DNA of 64,000 nt. It comes from Actinomadura sp. NBRC 104412. Its GTDB lineage: Bacteria > Actinomycetota > Actinomycetes > Streptosporangiales > Streptosporangiaceae. The number at the start of each line of letters is the position of its first letter. Position 1 is the stretch's first letter. Below the pieces are notes generated by a model. It saw nothing but the letters and a program-made list of their open reading frames with translations, had not been told where the DNA came from and did no database searches. This document shows, piece by piece, positions 37,011-46,511 of the stretch. The DNA lies in the NCBI RefSeq assembly GCF_030269515.1, contig NZ_BSTM01000009.1:214685-278684 (forward strand), read 5' to 3'. A program made the position numbers and the translations under genes.

Positions 37011-37844
37011 TCAGAACAGGGTGTCGGAATGGTTGCCGGAACTATCCCCGTTTGTCGAGGGTTTTATGAGTTCTGGCCCGTTGTTTCTCACGTTGTTGAC
37101 CGCCTTGGATACCGGATAGGCGTCCATCGTCCCGGCCATCGCGGGCACCAGCAGGCCGCGCACCGTCTCGGTGTCGGTGAGGGCAGGGTCCAGCCAGGCG
37201 TCCCAGCGCTCCCGTTCCACGATCATCGGCATCCGGTCATGGATCCTGCCCAGGTCGTCCGGGGCGTCGGTGGTGATCACGGTGCAGGTCCAGACCCACT
37301 CGCCGGTCTCGGGGTCCTTCCACAGCTCGTACAGCCCGGCCATGGCCATCACCCCGCCGTCCTTGGGACGGATGAAGAAGGGCTGCTTCTGCGGCTTCTT
37401 CCTGCCCTTGCCGCCCTTGCCGCCCTTCTGGTCCGGATCGGCGGCCGGCCCGTCCCCCTGGTCCTGGACCGTGTACCACTCGAAGTAGCCGTCGGCGGGC
37501 AGCAGGCAGCGGCGCTTGGCGAAGGCGCGGCGGAACGACGCCTTCTCGTGCACCGTCTCCATCCGGGCATTGATCATCCGGCTGCCGATAGAGAGGTCCT
37601 TGGCCCAGGACGGCACCAGTCCCCAGCGCAGCGTCCGCAACTGGCGGACCGCCTCCTCCTCCCCAGCCGACTCGCCCGCCTGGTCCTTGGCGTCCTTCGG
37701 GACGCGGGTGAGGACCGCGGGCACCTGCTTGGTCGGGGCGACGTTGTAGTCGGGCTGCAGATCATTCTCGACGGCGTCGAGCTGCACCTGGAACTCGTCG
37801 AGCAGTTCCTGGCGCGCCCTGGCCGTGGCGTATCGACCGCACAT
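37011..37844 (-). CDS. SOS response-associated peptidase (SRAP/HMCES family)
   Basis: A 277-residue SRAP protein. Cys2 (MCGRYA) forms a thiazolidine crosslink with abasic sites in single-stranded DNA; conserved partners are visible: PDYNVAPTKQVPAV (Asn), RTLRWGLVPSWAKD, NARMETVHEKASFR, GYFEWY (Glu) and IHDRMPMI (His). A Gln/Lys/Gly-rich insertion (residues about 128-150) precedes KQPFFIRPKDGG. CAGGAT six bases before the ATG suggests a leaderless mRNA. Function: protection of abasic lesions during DNA repair. Confidence 0.93.
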   Translation of the reverse strand: MCGRYATARARQELLDEFQVQLDAVENDLQPDYNVAPTKQVPAVLTRVPKDAKDQAGESAGEEEAVRQLRTLRWGLVPSWAKDLSIGSRMINARMETVHEKASFRRAFAKRRCLLPADGYFEWYTVQDQGDGPAADPDQKGGKGGKGRKKPQKQPFFIRPKDGGVMAMAGLYELWKDPETGEWVWTCTVITTDAPDDLGRIHDRMPMIVERERWDAWLDPALTDTETVRGLLVPAMAGTMDAYPVSKAVNNVRNNGPELIKPSTNGDSSGNHSDTLF

Positions 37845-37954
37845 GCCTCCATCCTGCCCCTTCGCCGCCGAAGCCGCCGCCCCACGGCGGATCGCGCGGT
37901 TCCAGGCCGCGCCCTGCGGTGCTTGACATGAAAAGCGATGGGCATGTAGCCCGC

Positions 37955-38890
37955 ATGCGACCCATCACGACCCTGGCCCGCCCCCTCGTGGCGGCGCCGT
38001 ACATCATCACCGGGCTGGAAACCCTCCGCGACCCGGGCCGCCGCGCCGAGCGGGTGGGGCCCGCCGTCAAGCCGGTCGCCGACCGGGTGGAGTGGCTGCC
38101 CAAGGACCCCGAGACCCTGGTGCGCATCGAGGGCGCGATCAGCCTGGGCACCGGGATGCTGCTGCTGACCGGCCGGTTCGGCCGGTTGACCTCCCTGATG
38201 CTCGCGGCGCAGCTCGTGCCGGCGGTGGCCACCGAGCACCGCTTCTGGACCGAGGACGACCCCGAGCGGCGGGACAACGAGCGCTCGCACCTGCTGAAGA
38301 ACGCGAGCCTGCTGGGCGCTCTGCTGATGGTCGCGACCGAGCCGCGCCGCGCGGCCCGCACCGCCGACATGCGGCGGGCCGTCAAGGAGGCGCGGACCAG
38401 GGCCGCCGCCGAGACCCGGGCCATGCGCCGGGAGCGGGCCGCCGAGCTCAGGAACGTCCGCCGCGAGGCCGCCCGCCGTTTCCGGAAGGCCCGCCGCCAT
38501 GGCACGCCGGGCTCCGCGATCGCCTCGCGCGCCGCCGTCAAGGCGGCCAAGGCGGCGGGCAAGGGCAGGACCGCCGGGATGGGCGGGGCCGTGAAGGTCG
38601 GCAAGGTCCTCATCATGGCGAAGGCCGCCGGCATCGGCCGGCGGGCCGCCATGAGAAAGGCCGGCGGCCGGAGCAAGGGTGGGGGGCTCCCCCGCATGAA
38701 GGGCGGCATGAACACGATGGCCTTGTCCGGACGCGGGAAGCGCCGCGGGCGGATGTCCGGCATGGCCTCGGTCGCCCGGATCGCCAAGGTCGCCGGCCCG
38801 GCGGGGACGAAGGCGTCCGCCACCGGGATGAAGGCCGCGTCCATGGCCAGGGAACGCGGCCGCCAGGCGGCCAAGGCGCTCACCCACTGA
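37955..38890 (+). CDS. DoxX-family membrane protein with long basic tail
   Basis: About 311 residues. Residues 1-130 resemble DoxX: RPLVAAPYIITGLETLRDP, then membrane segments GAISLGTGMLLLTGRFG, LMLAAQLVPAV and NASLLGALLMVA. Residues 131-311 are an extraordinary Lys/Arg/Ala/Gly tail (RAARTADMRRAVKEARTRAA, KAAKAAGKGRTAGMG) with very few acidic residues, comparable in composition to histone-like proteins. The start is uncertain: ATG 37928 is in frame, but TTGACA at 37923-37928 with TGTAGC at 37945-37950 could be a promoter giving a leaderless start at 37955. Function unknown; binding of nucleic acid or acidic lipids by the tail is inference. Confidence 0.78.
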   Translation: MRPITTLARPLVAAPYIITGLETLRDPGRRAERVGPAVKPVADRVEWLPKDPETLVRIEGAISLGTGMLLLTGRFGRLTSLMLAAQLVPAVATEHRFWTEDDPERRDNERSHLLKNASLLGALLMVATEPRRAARTADMRRAVKEARTRAAAETRAMRRERAAELRNVRREAARRFRKARRHGTPGSAIASRAAVKAAKAAGKGRTAGMGGAVKVGKVLIMAKAAGIGRRAAMRKAGGRSKGGGLPRMKGGMNTMALSGRGKRRGRMSGMASVARIAKVAGPAGTKASATGMKAASMARERGRQAAKALTH

Positions 38891-39079
38891 TCCGGCCGTC
38901 CTGGGATCACCCGTCGCACGGGACGCACCCGCCGCAGGGTTTCCAAAGAGAGCCTTAACAAAGCCTCAAGAGGATTGAACCGGGCCCGGATCGGGTCCGT
39001 ACTGCCTGCTGACCGCCCCGTCATCCCCAGGGCTTACCCGGCCATCCGGGAACCCCCCGACCCATGGAGACGCCCGGCC

Positions 39080-39664
39080 ATGGCAGCACCAGGAACGGCC
39101 GGGCGCGCGGCCGGCGGGCTGCGGAGCCTGATCCGCCGCCCCCGGCCGGCGTCCGAGACCGACGACGAACGGCTCATCGGCGAGCTGTACCGCGAGTACC
39201 ACCGTCCCCTGCTCGCCTTCGTGCTGCGGCTGACGGCCGGGGACCGGCAGTGGGCCGAGGACGTCGTCCAGGAGACCATGATCCGTGCCTGGCGCAGCGC
39301 CGACCGGCTGGACGCCACGTCGGCCTCGCTGATGCCCTGGCTCGCGACCGTCTCCCGCCGTATCGTCATCGACCATCGGCGGTCCCGCGAGGTCCGGCCG
39401 CCGGAAGTGGGCGACGCGGCGCTGGAGAACCTTCCCATGGCGGACGAGATGGACGGGCTGCTGCGCAAGGTGGTGGTCGCCGACGCGCTGCGCGCCCTGT
39501 CGGCCCCGCACCGGGAGGTGCTGACCGAGACGGTGCTGCGCGACCGGACGGTCAACCAGGCCGCCGAGGTCCTGGGCATCCCGGTCGGTACGGTGAAGTC
39601 CCGGGTCTACTACGCGTTGCGCGCCTTGCGGGTCGCGTTGGAGGAGAGAGGGGTGACGGCATGA
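39080..39664 (+). CDS. ECF RNA polymerase sigma factor
   Basis: About 194 residues. Region 2: LIGELYREYHRPLLAFVLRLTAGDRQWAEDVVQETMIRAWRSADRL, with PWLATVSRRIVIDHRRSRE; region 4: LSAPHREVLTETVLRDRTVNQAAEVLGIPVGTVKSRVYYALRAL. Resembles SigL/SigK-type ECF factors with a membrane anti-sigma partner. The frame is open from TTG 38975, but the conserved part begins after ATG 39080, which has GGAGA about nine bases upstream. The stop overlaps the start of the anti-sigma gene (ATGA), so the two are co-translated. Regulon unknown. Confidence 0.9.
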   Translation: MAAPGTAGRAAGGLRSLIRRPRPASETDDERLIGELYREYHRPLLAFVLRLTAGDRQWAEDVVQETMIRAWRSADRLDATSASLMPWLATVSRRIVIDHRRSREVRPPEVGDAALENLPMADEMDGLLRKVVVADALRALSAPHREVLTETVLRDRTVNQAAEVLGIPVGTVKSRVYYALRALRVALEERGVTA

Positions 39665-40452
39665 CGTCGCAGGTCGAGCACACCGATGTCGGCGCCTACG
39701 CCCTTGGCCTGCTCGAAGAGGACGACCGCAGGGCCTTCGAGGACCATCTGCGCGGGTGCGCGTCGTGCGCCGCGGAGCTGCGCGAGATGACCGGGACGGC
39801 CCACGCGCTGGCGGGCATCAAGGACTTCACCGACGCCGTCGAGGACCCGCAGGCGGCAACGCCCCGCGCACCGGTCCCAGGGCCTCTCGCGGCACCGGCC
39901 GCCCCAGGGCCGGGCGGGCGGGAGGACGAGCCGCCCGGCCAGGTCATCGAGCTGATGCGGCGGCGCAGGCAGGCCGCGCGCCGCGCCCGCCGCGGCACGT
40001 ACGTGATCGGTGCCGCCGCCGCGACCGTGCTGCTGGCGGCCGGGGTCACCCTCGGCTCGGCGATCGGCGGCTCGGAGACGCCCGAGCCCGGCCACGACCA
40101 GCACGGACCCGCCCAGGCCCTGGTCATCTGGGGTGAGCGGCATTCGGCGTCCGACGGCGTGACCGGCGCGTCCGGCGTCGTGGGGCTGGAGAGCAAGGGC
40201 TGGGGCACCCATGTCGGCCTGGAGCTGCGCGGGGTGCGCGGGCCGCTGCGGTGCCGCCTGGAGGCGGTGTCCACCACCGGGGAGCGGTCGGTGGTCACCG
40301 GCTGGGCCGTGCCGCCCAAGGGGTACGGCGTGCCCGGCTCCCAGGCGCCGCTGATCACCCATGGCGGGACGGCGATCCCGCGCGACCGGATCGACAGGTT
40401 CGAGGTCGTGATCGAGGGAACCGGCAACAGGCTGCTCACCATTCCCCTCTGA
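39661..40452 (+). CDS. Membrane-anchored zinc-finger anti-sigma factor
   Basis: About 263 residues, translationally coupled to the ECF gene. The N-terminal zf-HC2 motif is HLRGCASCAAEL with a preceding conserved His/Asp segment (VEHTDVGAYALGLL); a Pro-rich linker follows (about 60-100), then one membrane helix (YVIGAAAATVLLAAGVTLGS, about 115-137) and an extracytoplasmic RskA-like domain of about 120 residues with GLELRGVRGPLRC and YGVPGSQAP. It would hold the sigma factor at the membrane until cleaved by regulated proteolysis. Confidence 0.9.
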   Translation: MTSQVEHTDVGAYALGLLEEDDRRAFEDHLRGCASCAAELREMTGTAHALAGIKDFTDAVEDPQAATPRAPVPGPLAAPAAPGPGGREDEPPGQVIELMRRRRQAARRARRGTYVIGAAAATVLLAAGVTLGSAIGGSETPEPGHDQHGPAQALVIWGERHSASDGVTGASGVVGLESKGWGTHVGLELRGVRGPLRCRLEAVSTTGERSVVTGWAVPPKGYGVPGSQAPLITHGGTAIPRDRIDRFEVVIEGTGNRLLTIPL

Positions 40453-40502
40453 TGCCCCTTGTGATCCGCGTTCCGCCCCCGTCCGCCCGATAGCCTGGCG
40501 GC

Positions 40503-41810
40503 ATGCCCTCGACTCACTGGTCCGCTCCGGTCGCGGACGCCCCGGTGGACGCCACCGTCGAGCTGCCCGGCTCCAAGTCGATGACCAACCGCGCGCTGGT
40601 CCTGGCGGCGCTGGCCACCGGCCCGGGGACGGTCGTCCGCCCGCTGCGCAGCCGCGACACGCTGCTGATGGCCGACGCGCTGCGCGGCATCGGGGTCGGG
40701 ATCGTCGAGGAGCCCTCCGGTGACTGGCGGGTGATGCCGCGCCCGCTCACCGGCCCCGCGCAGGTGGACGTGGGCCTGGCCGGCACGGTGATGCGGTTCT
40801 TCCCCCCGGTGGCGGCGCTGGCCAAAGGCCCGGTCGACATCGACGGCGACCCCCGGGCCAGGGAACGCCCGATGGGCCCGATCATCGGCGCGCTGCGGGA
40901 TCTGGGCGTGGTCATCGACGACCAGGGACGGGACGCGCTGCCGTTCACGGTGCGCGGCACGGGCGCGGTGGCGGGCGGCACGGTGACGATCGACGCGTCC
41001 GGGTCCTCGCAGCTCGTGTCGGGGCTGCTGCTGGCCGCGCCCCGCTTCGCCAAGGGCGTGGAGGTGCGGCACGAGGGCCCGCCGGTGCCGTCGGCGCCGC
41101 ATCTGGCCATGACGGTCGCGATGCTGCGCGAGTGCGGCGTGACCGTCGAGACCGGGGAGAACGTGTGGCAGGTGGCGCCCGGACCGATCCGGGCGCGCGA
41201 CCTGGTCATCGAGCCGGACCTGTCCAACGCGGCGCAGTTCCTGGGGGCCGCGCTGGTGACCGGCGGGCGGGTCACGGTCCCCGGCTGGCCCGAGGACACC
41301 ACGCAGCCGGGCGACGCGCTGCGCGGGCTGCTGGCCGCGATGGGCGCGCAGGTGAGCCTCGGCCCTGACGGCCTGACCGTCCGCGGCACCGGGACGGTAC
41401 GCGGGCTGGAGGCCGACCTGCACGAGGTCGGGGAGCTGACCCCCGTGCTGGCGGCGCTGGCGGCGCTGGCGGAGACCCCGTCCCGGCTGACCGGGATCGC
41501 GCACCTGCGCGGGCACGAGACCGACCGGCTGGCGGCGCTGGCCCGGGAAATCAACGGGCTGGGCGGGGATGTCACGGAGCTGCCGGACGGGCTGGAGATC
41601 CGGCCGCGCCCGCTGAGCGGCGGCCTGGTCCGGACCTACGACGACCACCGCATGGTGATGGCCGCCGCCGTGCTGGGGCTGGCCGTTCCCGGCGTGGAGG
41701 TCGAGAATGTCGCCACCGTCGGCAAGACGCTCCCGGGTTTCACCGGCCTGTGGAGCGGCATGCTCTCGACGGCGTCACCGGAGCCGCCGGGGCCTGGGGG
41801 AAGGGGCTGA
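40503..41810 (+). CDS. aroA: 3-phosphoshikimate 1-carboxyvinyltransferase (EPSP synthase)
   Basis: A 435-residue enzyme of the shikimate pathway, joining phosphoenolpyruvate to shikimate 3-phosphate. Visible motifs: [69 protein letters not shown], and HETDRLAAL with [13 protein letters not shown]. The length and LAGT motif match actinobacterial forms. TAGCCT sits six bases before the ATG (leaderless). The following rsgA gene starts inside the 3' end. Confidence 0.95.
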   Translation: MPSTHWSAPVADAPVDATVELPGSKSMTNRALVLAALATGPGTVVRPLRSRDTLLMADALRGIGVGIVEEPSGDWRVMPRPLTGPAQVDVGLAGTVMRFFPPVAALAKGPVDIDGDPRARERPMGPIIGALRDLGVVIDDQGRDALPFTVRGTGAVAGGTVTIDASGSSQLVSGLLLAAPRFAKGVEVRHEGPPVPSAPHLAMTVAMLRECGVTVETGENVWQVAPGPIRARDLVIEPDLSNAAQFLGAALVTGGRVTVPGWPEDTTQPGDALRGLLAAMGAQVSLGPDGLTVRGTGTVRGLEADLHEVGELTPVLAALAALAETPSRLTGIAHLRGHETDRLAALAREINGLGGDVTELPDGLEIRPRPLSGGLVRTYDDHRMVMAAAVLGLAVPGVEVENVATVGKTLPGFTGLWSGMLSTASPEPPGPGGRG

Positions 41811-42826
41811 CGCTGCCGCCGCGCCGCGTAAGGGACTACGACGAGGACGACGTCCGGGTACGGCCCGGGCGCCGCGGGTCGCGCCCGCGCACCCGCCGCC
41901 GTCCCGCGCACGAGGACGCGGTCGGCGGGTTCGTGACCGCCGTGGACCGGGGCCGTTACCGCGTCCTGGTCGAGGAGGCGGAGGGCGGGACGCGCACGGT
42001 GACCGCGATGCGGGCCCGCGAGCTGGGCCGCAAGGGCGTGGTGGTGGGCGACCGGGTCGCGCTGGTCGGGGACACCTCCGGCGATCCCGACACGCTGGCC
42101 AGGATCGTACGGGTGGAGCCGCGCGCCTCCGCGCTGCGCCGCACCGCCGACGACACCGACCCGTTCGAACGGGTGATCGTGGCCAACGCCGACCAGCTCG
42201 TGATCGTGACGGCGCTGGCCGACCCCGAGCCGAGACCGCGGCTGATCGACCGCACGCTGGTCGCGGCGTACGACACGGGCATGGACCCGCTGCTGTGCCT
42301 CACCAAGGCCGACCTCGCCCGTCCCGACGAGCTGCTCGCGGTGTACGCGCCGCTGGGCGTCCCGTACGTGGTGACGCGGCGCGGCGGCGACCTCCAGGAG
42401 CTGCGCGGGCATCTGGCCGGACGCACGAGCGTCATGGTCGGGCACTCGGGCGTGGGCAAGTCGACCCTGGTGAACGCCCTCGTACCGGAGGCCGAGCGCG
42501 CGGTGAGCCAGGTCAACGCGGTCACCGGCCGCGGCAGGCACACCTCCTCGTCGGCGATCGCGCTGGAGCTGCCCGGCGGGGACGGCTGGATCATCGACAC
42601 CCCGGGCGTGCGCAGCTTCGGCCTCGCCCATGTCGAGCCCGCGCGGGTGGTCGAGGCGTTCGACGACCTGGCGCGGGGCGCCGCCGAGCGGTGCCCGCCG
42701 CACTGCGACCACCTCCAGGAGGGATGCGGCCTGGACGAGTGGGTGGCCGAGGGGCACGCCGACAGGGCCAGGCTCGACTCCCTGCGGCGTCTGCTTTCCA
42801 GCCTCGAAGGCGGGGAGATGGAGTAA
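41750..42826 (+). CDS. rsgA: Ribosome small subunit-dependent GTPase A
   Basis: Up to 358 residues, a circularly permuted GTPase of 30S maturation. The order is OB fold ([34 protein letters not shown]), then G4-like LTKAD, G1 [15 protein letters not shown]3 DTPGVRSF, and a C-terminal zinc part ([12 protein letters not shown]). Conserved sequence begins about [11 protein letters not shown]. The only standard start before it is GTG 41750, 61 bases inside aroA; however GGGAAGGGG (41798-41806) stands at the aroA stop, right before in-frame CTG codons at 41807 and 41813, so a CTG start is possible. Confidence 0.92.
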   Translation: MERHALDGVTGAAGAWGKGLTLPPRRVRDYDEDDVRVRPGRRGSRPRTRRRPAHEDAVGGFVTAVDRGRYRVLVEEAEGGTRTVTAMRARELGRKGVVVGDRVALVGDTSGDPDTLARIVRVEPRASALRRTADDTDPFERVIVANADQLVIVTALADPEPRPRLIDRTLVAAYDTGMDPLLCLTKADLARPDELLAVYAPLGVPYVVTRRGGDLQELRGHLAGRTSVMVGHSGVGKSTLVNALVPEAERAVSQVNAVTGRGRHTSSSAIALELPGGDGWIIDTPGVRSFGLAHVEPARVVEAFDDLARGAAERCPPHCDHLQEGCGLDEWVAEGHADRARLDSLRRLLSSLEGGEME

Positions 42827-42836
42827 GAATGTCCGG

Positions 42837-44363
42837 GTGCATCGACGCGCGTTCCTGAAGAAGGCCCTCGGTACGGCGGGCGCGGCGATGGCGGCGGGCG
42901 GAACGGCCGGGTGCTCGGACACGTCCCGTCCCTCGTCCGCGGGGCGCGGCGGCCCGGTCTCCGCTCTGCCCGCGGCCACCGGGCCGGCCGACTGGAACGC
43001 CCTGGCCCGGGGCCTGGAGGGGCGGCTGATCAGGCCGGGTGACGCCGCGTACGACCAGGCCAGGCGGTTGTACATCCCCCGTTTCGACGGCGTCCGCCCG
43101 GCGGGCGTCGCCTACTGCGACGGGCCGGACGACGTGGCCGAATGTCTCGGGTTCGCGACGCGGATGCGGCTGCCGGTGGCGGTGCGGTGCGGCGGCCACA
43201 ACTACGCGGGCTGGTCCACCGGCACCGGCCTGGTCATCGACGTGTCGCCGATGAACGCCGTCCGGGCGGACGGGGGACGCGCGGTGGTCGGTGCGGGCGC
43301 CCGGCTCATCGACCTGTACGACCGGCTGGCGCTCCAGGGCGGCGGCGTCCCCGCGGGCACGTGCCCGACCGTGGGCGTGGCCGGGCTGACGCTGGGCGGC
43401 GGTCTGGGCCCGCTCTCCCGGCTTCACGGCCTGACCTGCGATGTCTTGCAGTCGGTCACGGTCGTCACGGTCGACGGCAAGGCGCGGACGTGCGACGCCG
43501 ACCGCGACCCCGACCTGTTCTGGGCGTGCCGGGGCGGCGGGGGCGGCAACTTCGGCGTGGCCGTGGAGTTCGCCTTCCGCACCCACCGCGCCACCGACCT
43601 GACCTCGTTCTCGCTGCGGTGGCCGTGGGCACGGGCGGCCGCGGTGATCGGCGGCTGGCAGCGCTGGGCACCGTCCGCGCCGGACGAGGTGTGGACCAGT
43701 CTCCAGCTCAGCACCGCACCCGGGGCCGGCACGCCCACGGTGGAGGTCATCGGCGTGGCGCCCGCCGACCCGGACCTGAGCGCCCTGGTCGCGGCCGTCG
43801 GCTCCGAGCCGTTCGCACGGGACGCGCGGAGCCGCCCGTACCTGGACGCGATGAAGGCGGCGGGAGGCTGCGCCGGGCAGTCCACCGCCGCATGCCATGC
43901 CCGGGGAGACCTTCCCGGGCAGCGTCCCGAGGGCCGGTTCCCCCGCACCGACTACGCGGGCAAGTCGCACATGGCGTACCGGCCGTTGTCCGGCACCGCG
44001 ATCGCCGCGCTGGTCGCGCGGTTCACGCGGGGCAACGGCGTGCCCGGACGGGCGGTGCTCATGGACGCGATGGGCGGCGCGATCGCGCGCGTCGGCCCTG
44101 GCGACACCGCGTTCCCGCATCGGCGCGCGCTGTTCTCCGTCCAGTACAACGCGGGCGGAAACGACCTCGGCTGGCTGCGCGCCACGCACAGCGCGATGGA
44201 GCCGCATCTGGGCGGCGCCGCCTACGTCAACTACATGGACCCGGACCTGCGAGGCTGGAGCCGCGCCTACTACGGCGCCAACCTCGACCGGCTCACCAAG
44301 GTCAAGGCGGCCTACGACCCGCGGTCACTCTTCCGGTTCCCGCAGTCGGTCGGCAAAGCGTGA
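42837..44363 (+). CDS. Tat-exported FAD-binding oxidoreductase (berberine-bridge-enzyme type)
   Basis: About 508 residues. The start HRRAFLKKALG is a twin-arginine signal, and TAGCS near residue 27 is a lipobox, so it is probably a Tat-exported lipoprotein. The PCMH-type FAD domain has VRCGGHNYAGWSTG with His121 and LHGLTCDVLQSV with Cys201, the pair that carries bicovalently bound FAD in this family; GGGLGPLSRLHG and CRGGGGGNFGVAVEF support this. The C-terminal BBE segment ends in YVNYMDPDLRGWSRAYYGAN and DPRSLFRFPQS. Members oxidise sugars, alkaloids or aromatic products; the substrate here is unknown. The start is nine bases after the rsgA stop. Confidence 0.9.
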   Translation: MHRRAFLKKALGTAGAAMAAGGTAGCSDTSRPSSAGRGGPVSALPAATGPADWNALARGLEGRLIRPGDAAYDQARRLYIPRFDGVRPAGVAYCDGPDDVAECLGFATRMRLPVAVRCGGHNYAGWSTGTGLVIDVSPMNAVRADGGRAVVGAGARLIDLYDRLALQGGGVPAGTCPTVGVAGLTLGGGLGPLSRLHGLTCDVLQSVTVVTVDGKARTCDADRDPDLFWACRGGGGGNFGVAVEFAFRTHRATDLTSFSLRWPWARAAAVIGGWQRWAPSAPDEVWTSLQLSTAPGAGTPTVEVIGVAPADPDLSALVAAVGSEPFARDARSRPYLDAMKAAGGCAGQSTAACHARGDLPGQRPEGRFPRTDYAGKSHMAYRPLSGTAIAALVARFTRGNGVPGRAVLMDAMGGAIARVGPGDTAFPHRRALFSVQYNAGGNDLGWLRATHSAMEPHLGGAAYVNYMDPDLRGWSRAYYGANLDRLTKVKAAYDPRSLFRFPQSVGKA

Positions 44364-44372
44364 TCCCGGGGA

Positions 44373-45227
44373 TCACCCGCCGACGATCTCCTCAAGTAAG
44401 GCCCGCGCCCGCGCCTCGGCCTCGTCCAGCGCCCGCACGTGCTCGGGCGCCAGTTCCTCCACACACCGCGTCATCGTGCCGGTCACCTGGCTGAACGCCG
44501 TCTCCTCCGCGCCGCGCAGCGCCGCCCGCACACCGGCCGCGCGGGAGCCCAGCGCGGCCCACTCCAGCTCCAGCCGCGCCACCGCCTCGTCGAACGCCCG
44601 CGCCGTCTCCTCACCCTCGTCCCGCAGGTCGTCGGGGACGGGTCCGCGCGGGGCCTGCCGCGCCCGGGTCGACAGCGCCGAGATGCGCCCGGCCAGCGTC
44701 AGCCCCTCCCGCGCGAGCGGCAGCACGTCGTGGATCAGCTCGGTGACGACCTTGGCCAGCTCATCGATCCTGGTGAGCAGCGTGCGCGCCGCCTCGCCCA
44801 GCCCCTCGGACGTGGCGGCGGCGACGCACCGCGCGGCCTCCTGCGCCTGAAGCGTCACCAGCGGGACGATGTCGGCGTCCAGCCGCCGGCGCAGCACGTC
44901 CTCGTCCGGGCCGTCCGCGCCTCCGGCGGCGACGCGTTCACGCCAGCCCGACCAGATCCGGTCGACCCGCTCCCGGCCGGACGCGGCGATCTCCTCGGTG
45001 ATCTCGTCCAGCGCCTCGCCCGACCGCTCCTTCAGCCGTTCCACCCGCCCGTGCATCGCGTCCTGCCTGAACGGGTCGTTCAGCTCGTTGAGCAGGGCCT
45101 GCATCCGGCGGGACACGTCGACGGCGTGCTCGGCGAGGGGGACGAGCCGGTCGGCCAGCTCGTCCACGGTCCGCGCCCGGCGCGGGTCGGTGAGCTCGGC
45201 CACCCACGCGGGAAGATCGTGCTCCAT
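44373..45227 (-). CDS. Helical coiled-coil protein of unknown function
   Basis: About 284 residues, nearly all helical with regular heptads ([36 protein letters not shown]). No signal peptide, no membrane segment, two cysteines. It has no motif I recognise; the composition (Glu, Ala, Arg, Leu) resembles cytoplasmic scaffold or segregation-type proteins, which is not an assignment. ATG 45227 is taken because upstream codons lack a ribosome site. It converges on the FAD oxidoreductase gene with nine bases between stops. Confidence 0.65.
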   Translation of the reverse strand: MEHDLPAWVAELTDPRRARTVDELADRLVPLAEHAVDVSRRMQALLNELNDPFRQDAMHGRVERLKERSGEALDEITEEIAASGRERVDRIWSGWRERVAAGGADGPDEDVLRRRLDADIVPLVTLQAQEAARCVAAATSEGLGEAARTLLTRIDELAKVVTELIHDVLPLAREGLTLAGRISALSTRARQAPRGPVPDDLRDEGEETARAFDEAVARLELEWAALGSRAAGVRAALRGAEETAFSQVTGTMTRCVEELAPEHVRALDEAEARARALLEEIVGG

Positions 45228-45356
45228 GTGACCATGGTCCCATTCACCCGGCGTCGCCGGGCGACCGCCCGGGGTTTCCGGGAAAGTCACACCTCACCCC
45301 GTGGGGCGCCGGTAAGTGTGTCGGTGCGGGGCGTGATCACGGTAGCGTGGCACGTC

Positions 45357-46160
45357 GTGGCGGGCTATTCGGATGACCTGCGTCTCGCGCATGTGCTGGC
45401 GGACGGGGCCGACGACATCACGACCAGGCGTTTCCGCGCGCTCGATCTCGACATCGAGACCAAGCCGGACCTGACCCCGGTCAGCGATGCCGACCGCAGC
45501 GTCGAGGAGCAGATCCGCGGCACGCTCAAGCGGGCGAGGCCGCGGGACGCGGTGCTGGGCGAGGAGTACGGCCGCACCGGGTTCAGCCAGCGCTGCTGGA
45601 TCATCGACCCGATCGACGCCACCAAGAACTTCGTCCGCGGCGTCCCGGTGTGGGCCACGCTGATCGCGCTGATGGAGGAGGACGAGGTCGTGGTCGGCCT
45701 GGTGTCGGCCCCGGCGCTGAACCGCCGCTGGTGGGCGGCGCGCGGCGGCGGCTCCTGGACGGGCCGCAGCCTGTCGCGGGCCACCCGGCTCCAGGTGTCG
45801 CAGGTCACCGAGCTGTCGGACGCCTCGCTGTCGTTCTCCAGCCTCAGCGGCTGGGAGGAGCAGCAGCGCCTCGACCGGTTCCTGGACCTGACCCGCTCGG
45901 TGTGGCGGACGCGGGCGTTCGGCGACTTCTGGTCGCACATGATGGTGGCCGAGGGCGCCGTCGACATCTCCACCGAGCCGGAGGTGTCCCTGTGGGACCT
46001 GGCCGCGCTCCAGGTGATCGTGGAGGAGGCCGGCGGGATGTTCACCGATCTGTCGGGCGTGCCCGGACCGGACGGCGGCAGCGTCGTGTGCACGAACGGC
46101 AGGCTGCACGCCGAGGTGCTGCGGGTGCTGGGCGGCGGCCAGCTCTCCCTCCGGATCTAG
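45357..46160 (+). CDS. hisN: Histidinol-phosphatase of the inositol monophosphatase family
   Basis: About 267 residues, closely resembling mycobacterial HisN (Rv3137): it removes phosphate from histidinol phosphate in histidine synthesis. Metal motifs: [30 protein letters not shown] (Ala in place of the common Gly) and [33 protein letters not shown] is typical of the HisN subgroup. GTG 45357 is supported by TAGCGT eight bases upstream and by alignment of the N-terminus to homologues; GTG 45333 is the alternative. Other inositol phosphatases are less likely. Confidence 0.88.
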   Translation: MAGYSDDLRLAHVLADGADDITTRRFRALDLDIETKPDLTPVSDADRSVEEQIRGTLKRARPRDAVLGEEYGRTGFSQRCWIIDPIDATKNFVRGVPVWATLIALMEEDEVVVGLVSAPALNRRWWAARGGGSWTGRSLSRATRLQVSQVTELSDASLSFSSLSGWEEQQRLDRFLDLTRSVWRTRAFGDFWSHMMVAEGAVDISTEPEVSLWDLAALQVIVEEAGGMFTDLSGVPGPDGGSVVCTNGRLHAEVLRVLGGGQLSLRI

Positions 46161-46210
46161 CTGGCAATCTTGACCGCTTTGGGGACATCCTGAACTGGCC
46201 GTGGCCAGGA

Positions 46211-46226
46211 ACGCGATATATCGTGG
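46211..46226. promoter_or_regulatory. Putative PadR operator, site 3
   Basis: ACGCGATATATCGTGG contains the perfect palindrome CGATATATCG and differs from site 1 (5095-5110) at two of 16 positions. It lies 55 bases before the small membrane protein gene at 46282, 40 kb from the PadR gene. It may mark a distant target of that regulator. Confidence 0.5.
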
Positions 46227-46281
46227 AACGACCGGCCGCGCGCGATCGTTCTCAGGGTGAGCGGCCGTACGGAGGTAACGG

Positions 46282-46470
46282 ATGGCGACCCCAATCAAGG
46301 TTCTCATCGGCGGAGTGGCGCTGTTCCTGCTGCTCTCGATCCTGGGCTGGTGGACCGCCGCCCTGATCGTGCTCGGGGCGCTCGCGCTGCCCGTCCTGGC
46401 CTACTTCGCGCTCGACCCGAGCCAGCGGCGGCGCCTGCGCGCGCAGGGACGCAAGCGGCTGGGAAGCTGA
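46282..46470 (+). CDS. Small two-helix membrane protein
   Basis: A 62-residue protein: two hydrophobic helices (VLIGGVALFLLLSILGWW and ALIVLGALALPVLAYFAL) joined by a tight turn, then a basic tail (RRRLRAQGRKRLGS), so a hairpin in the membrane with the tail inside. ATG 46282 follows GGAGGTAACGG. Function unknown. The PadR-like palindrome upstream suggests a stress-responsive membrane role, comparable with small targets of PadR or phage-shock-type systems; this is inference. Confidence 0.75.
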   Translation: MATPIKVLIGGVALFLLLSILGWWTAALIVLGALALPVLAYFALDPSQRRRLRAQGRKRLGS

Positions 46471-46475
46471 CCCGC

Positions 46476-46509
46476 CGGGCGGCCCGGCCCCCGCGGGCCG
46501 GGCCGCCCG
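46476..46509. terminator. Bidirectional terminator hairpin
   Basis: CGGGCGGCCCGGCCC pairs with GGGCCGGGCCGCCCG around a four-base loop. It sits between the 3' ends of the small membrane protein gene and the carboxylesterase gene and can end transcription from both sides. Confidence 0.8.
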
Positions 46510-46511
46510 CT

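Noticed and set aside
37027..37052. GGAAT...GTT as a second sigma-R promoter
   Set aside because: The spacer is 19 bases, it lies inside the SRAP gene on the other strand, and no gene starts downstream of it.
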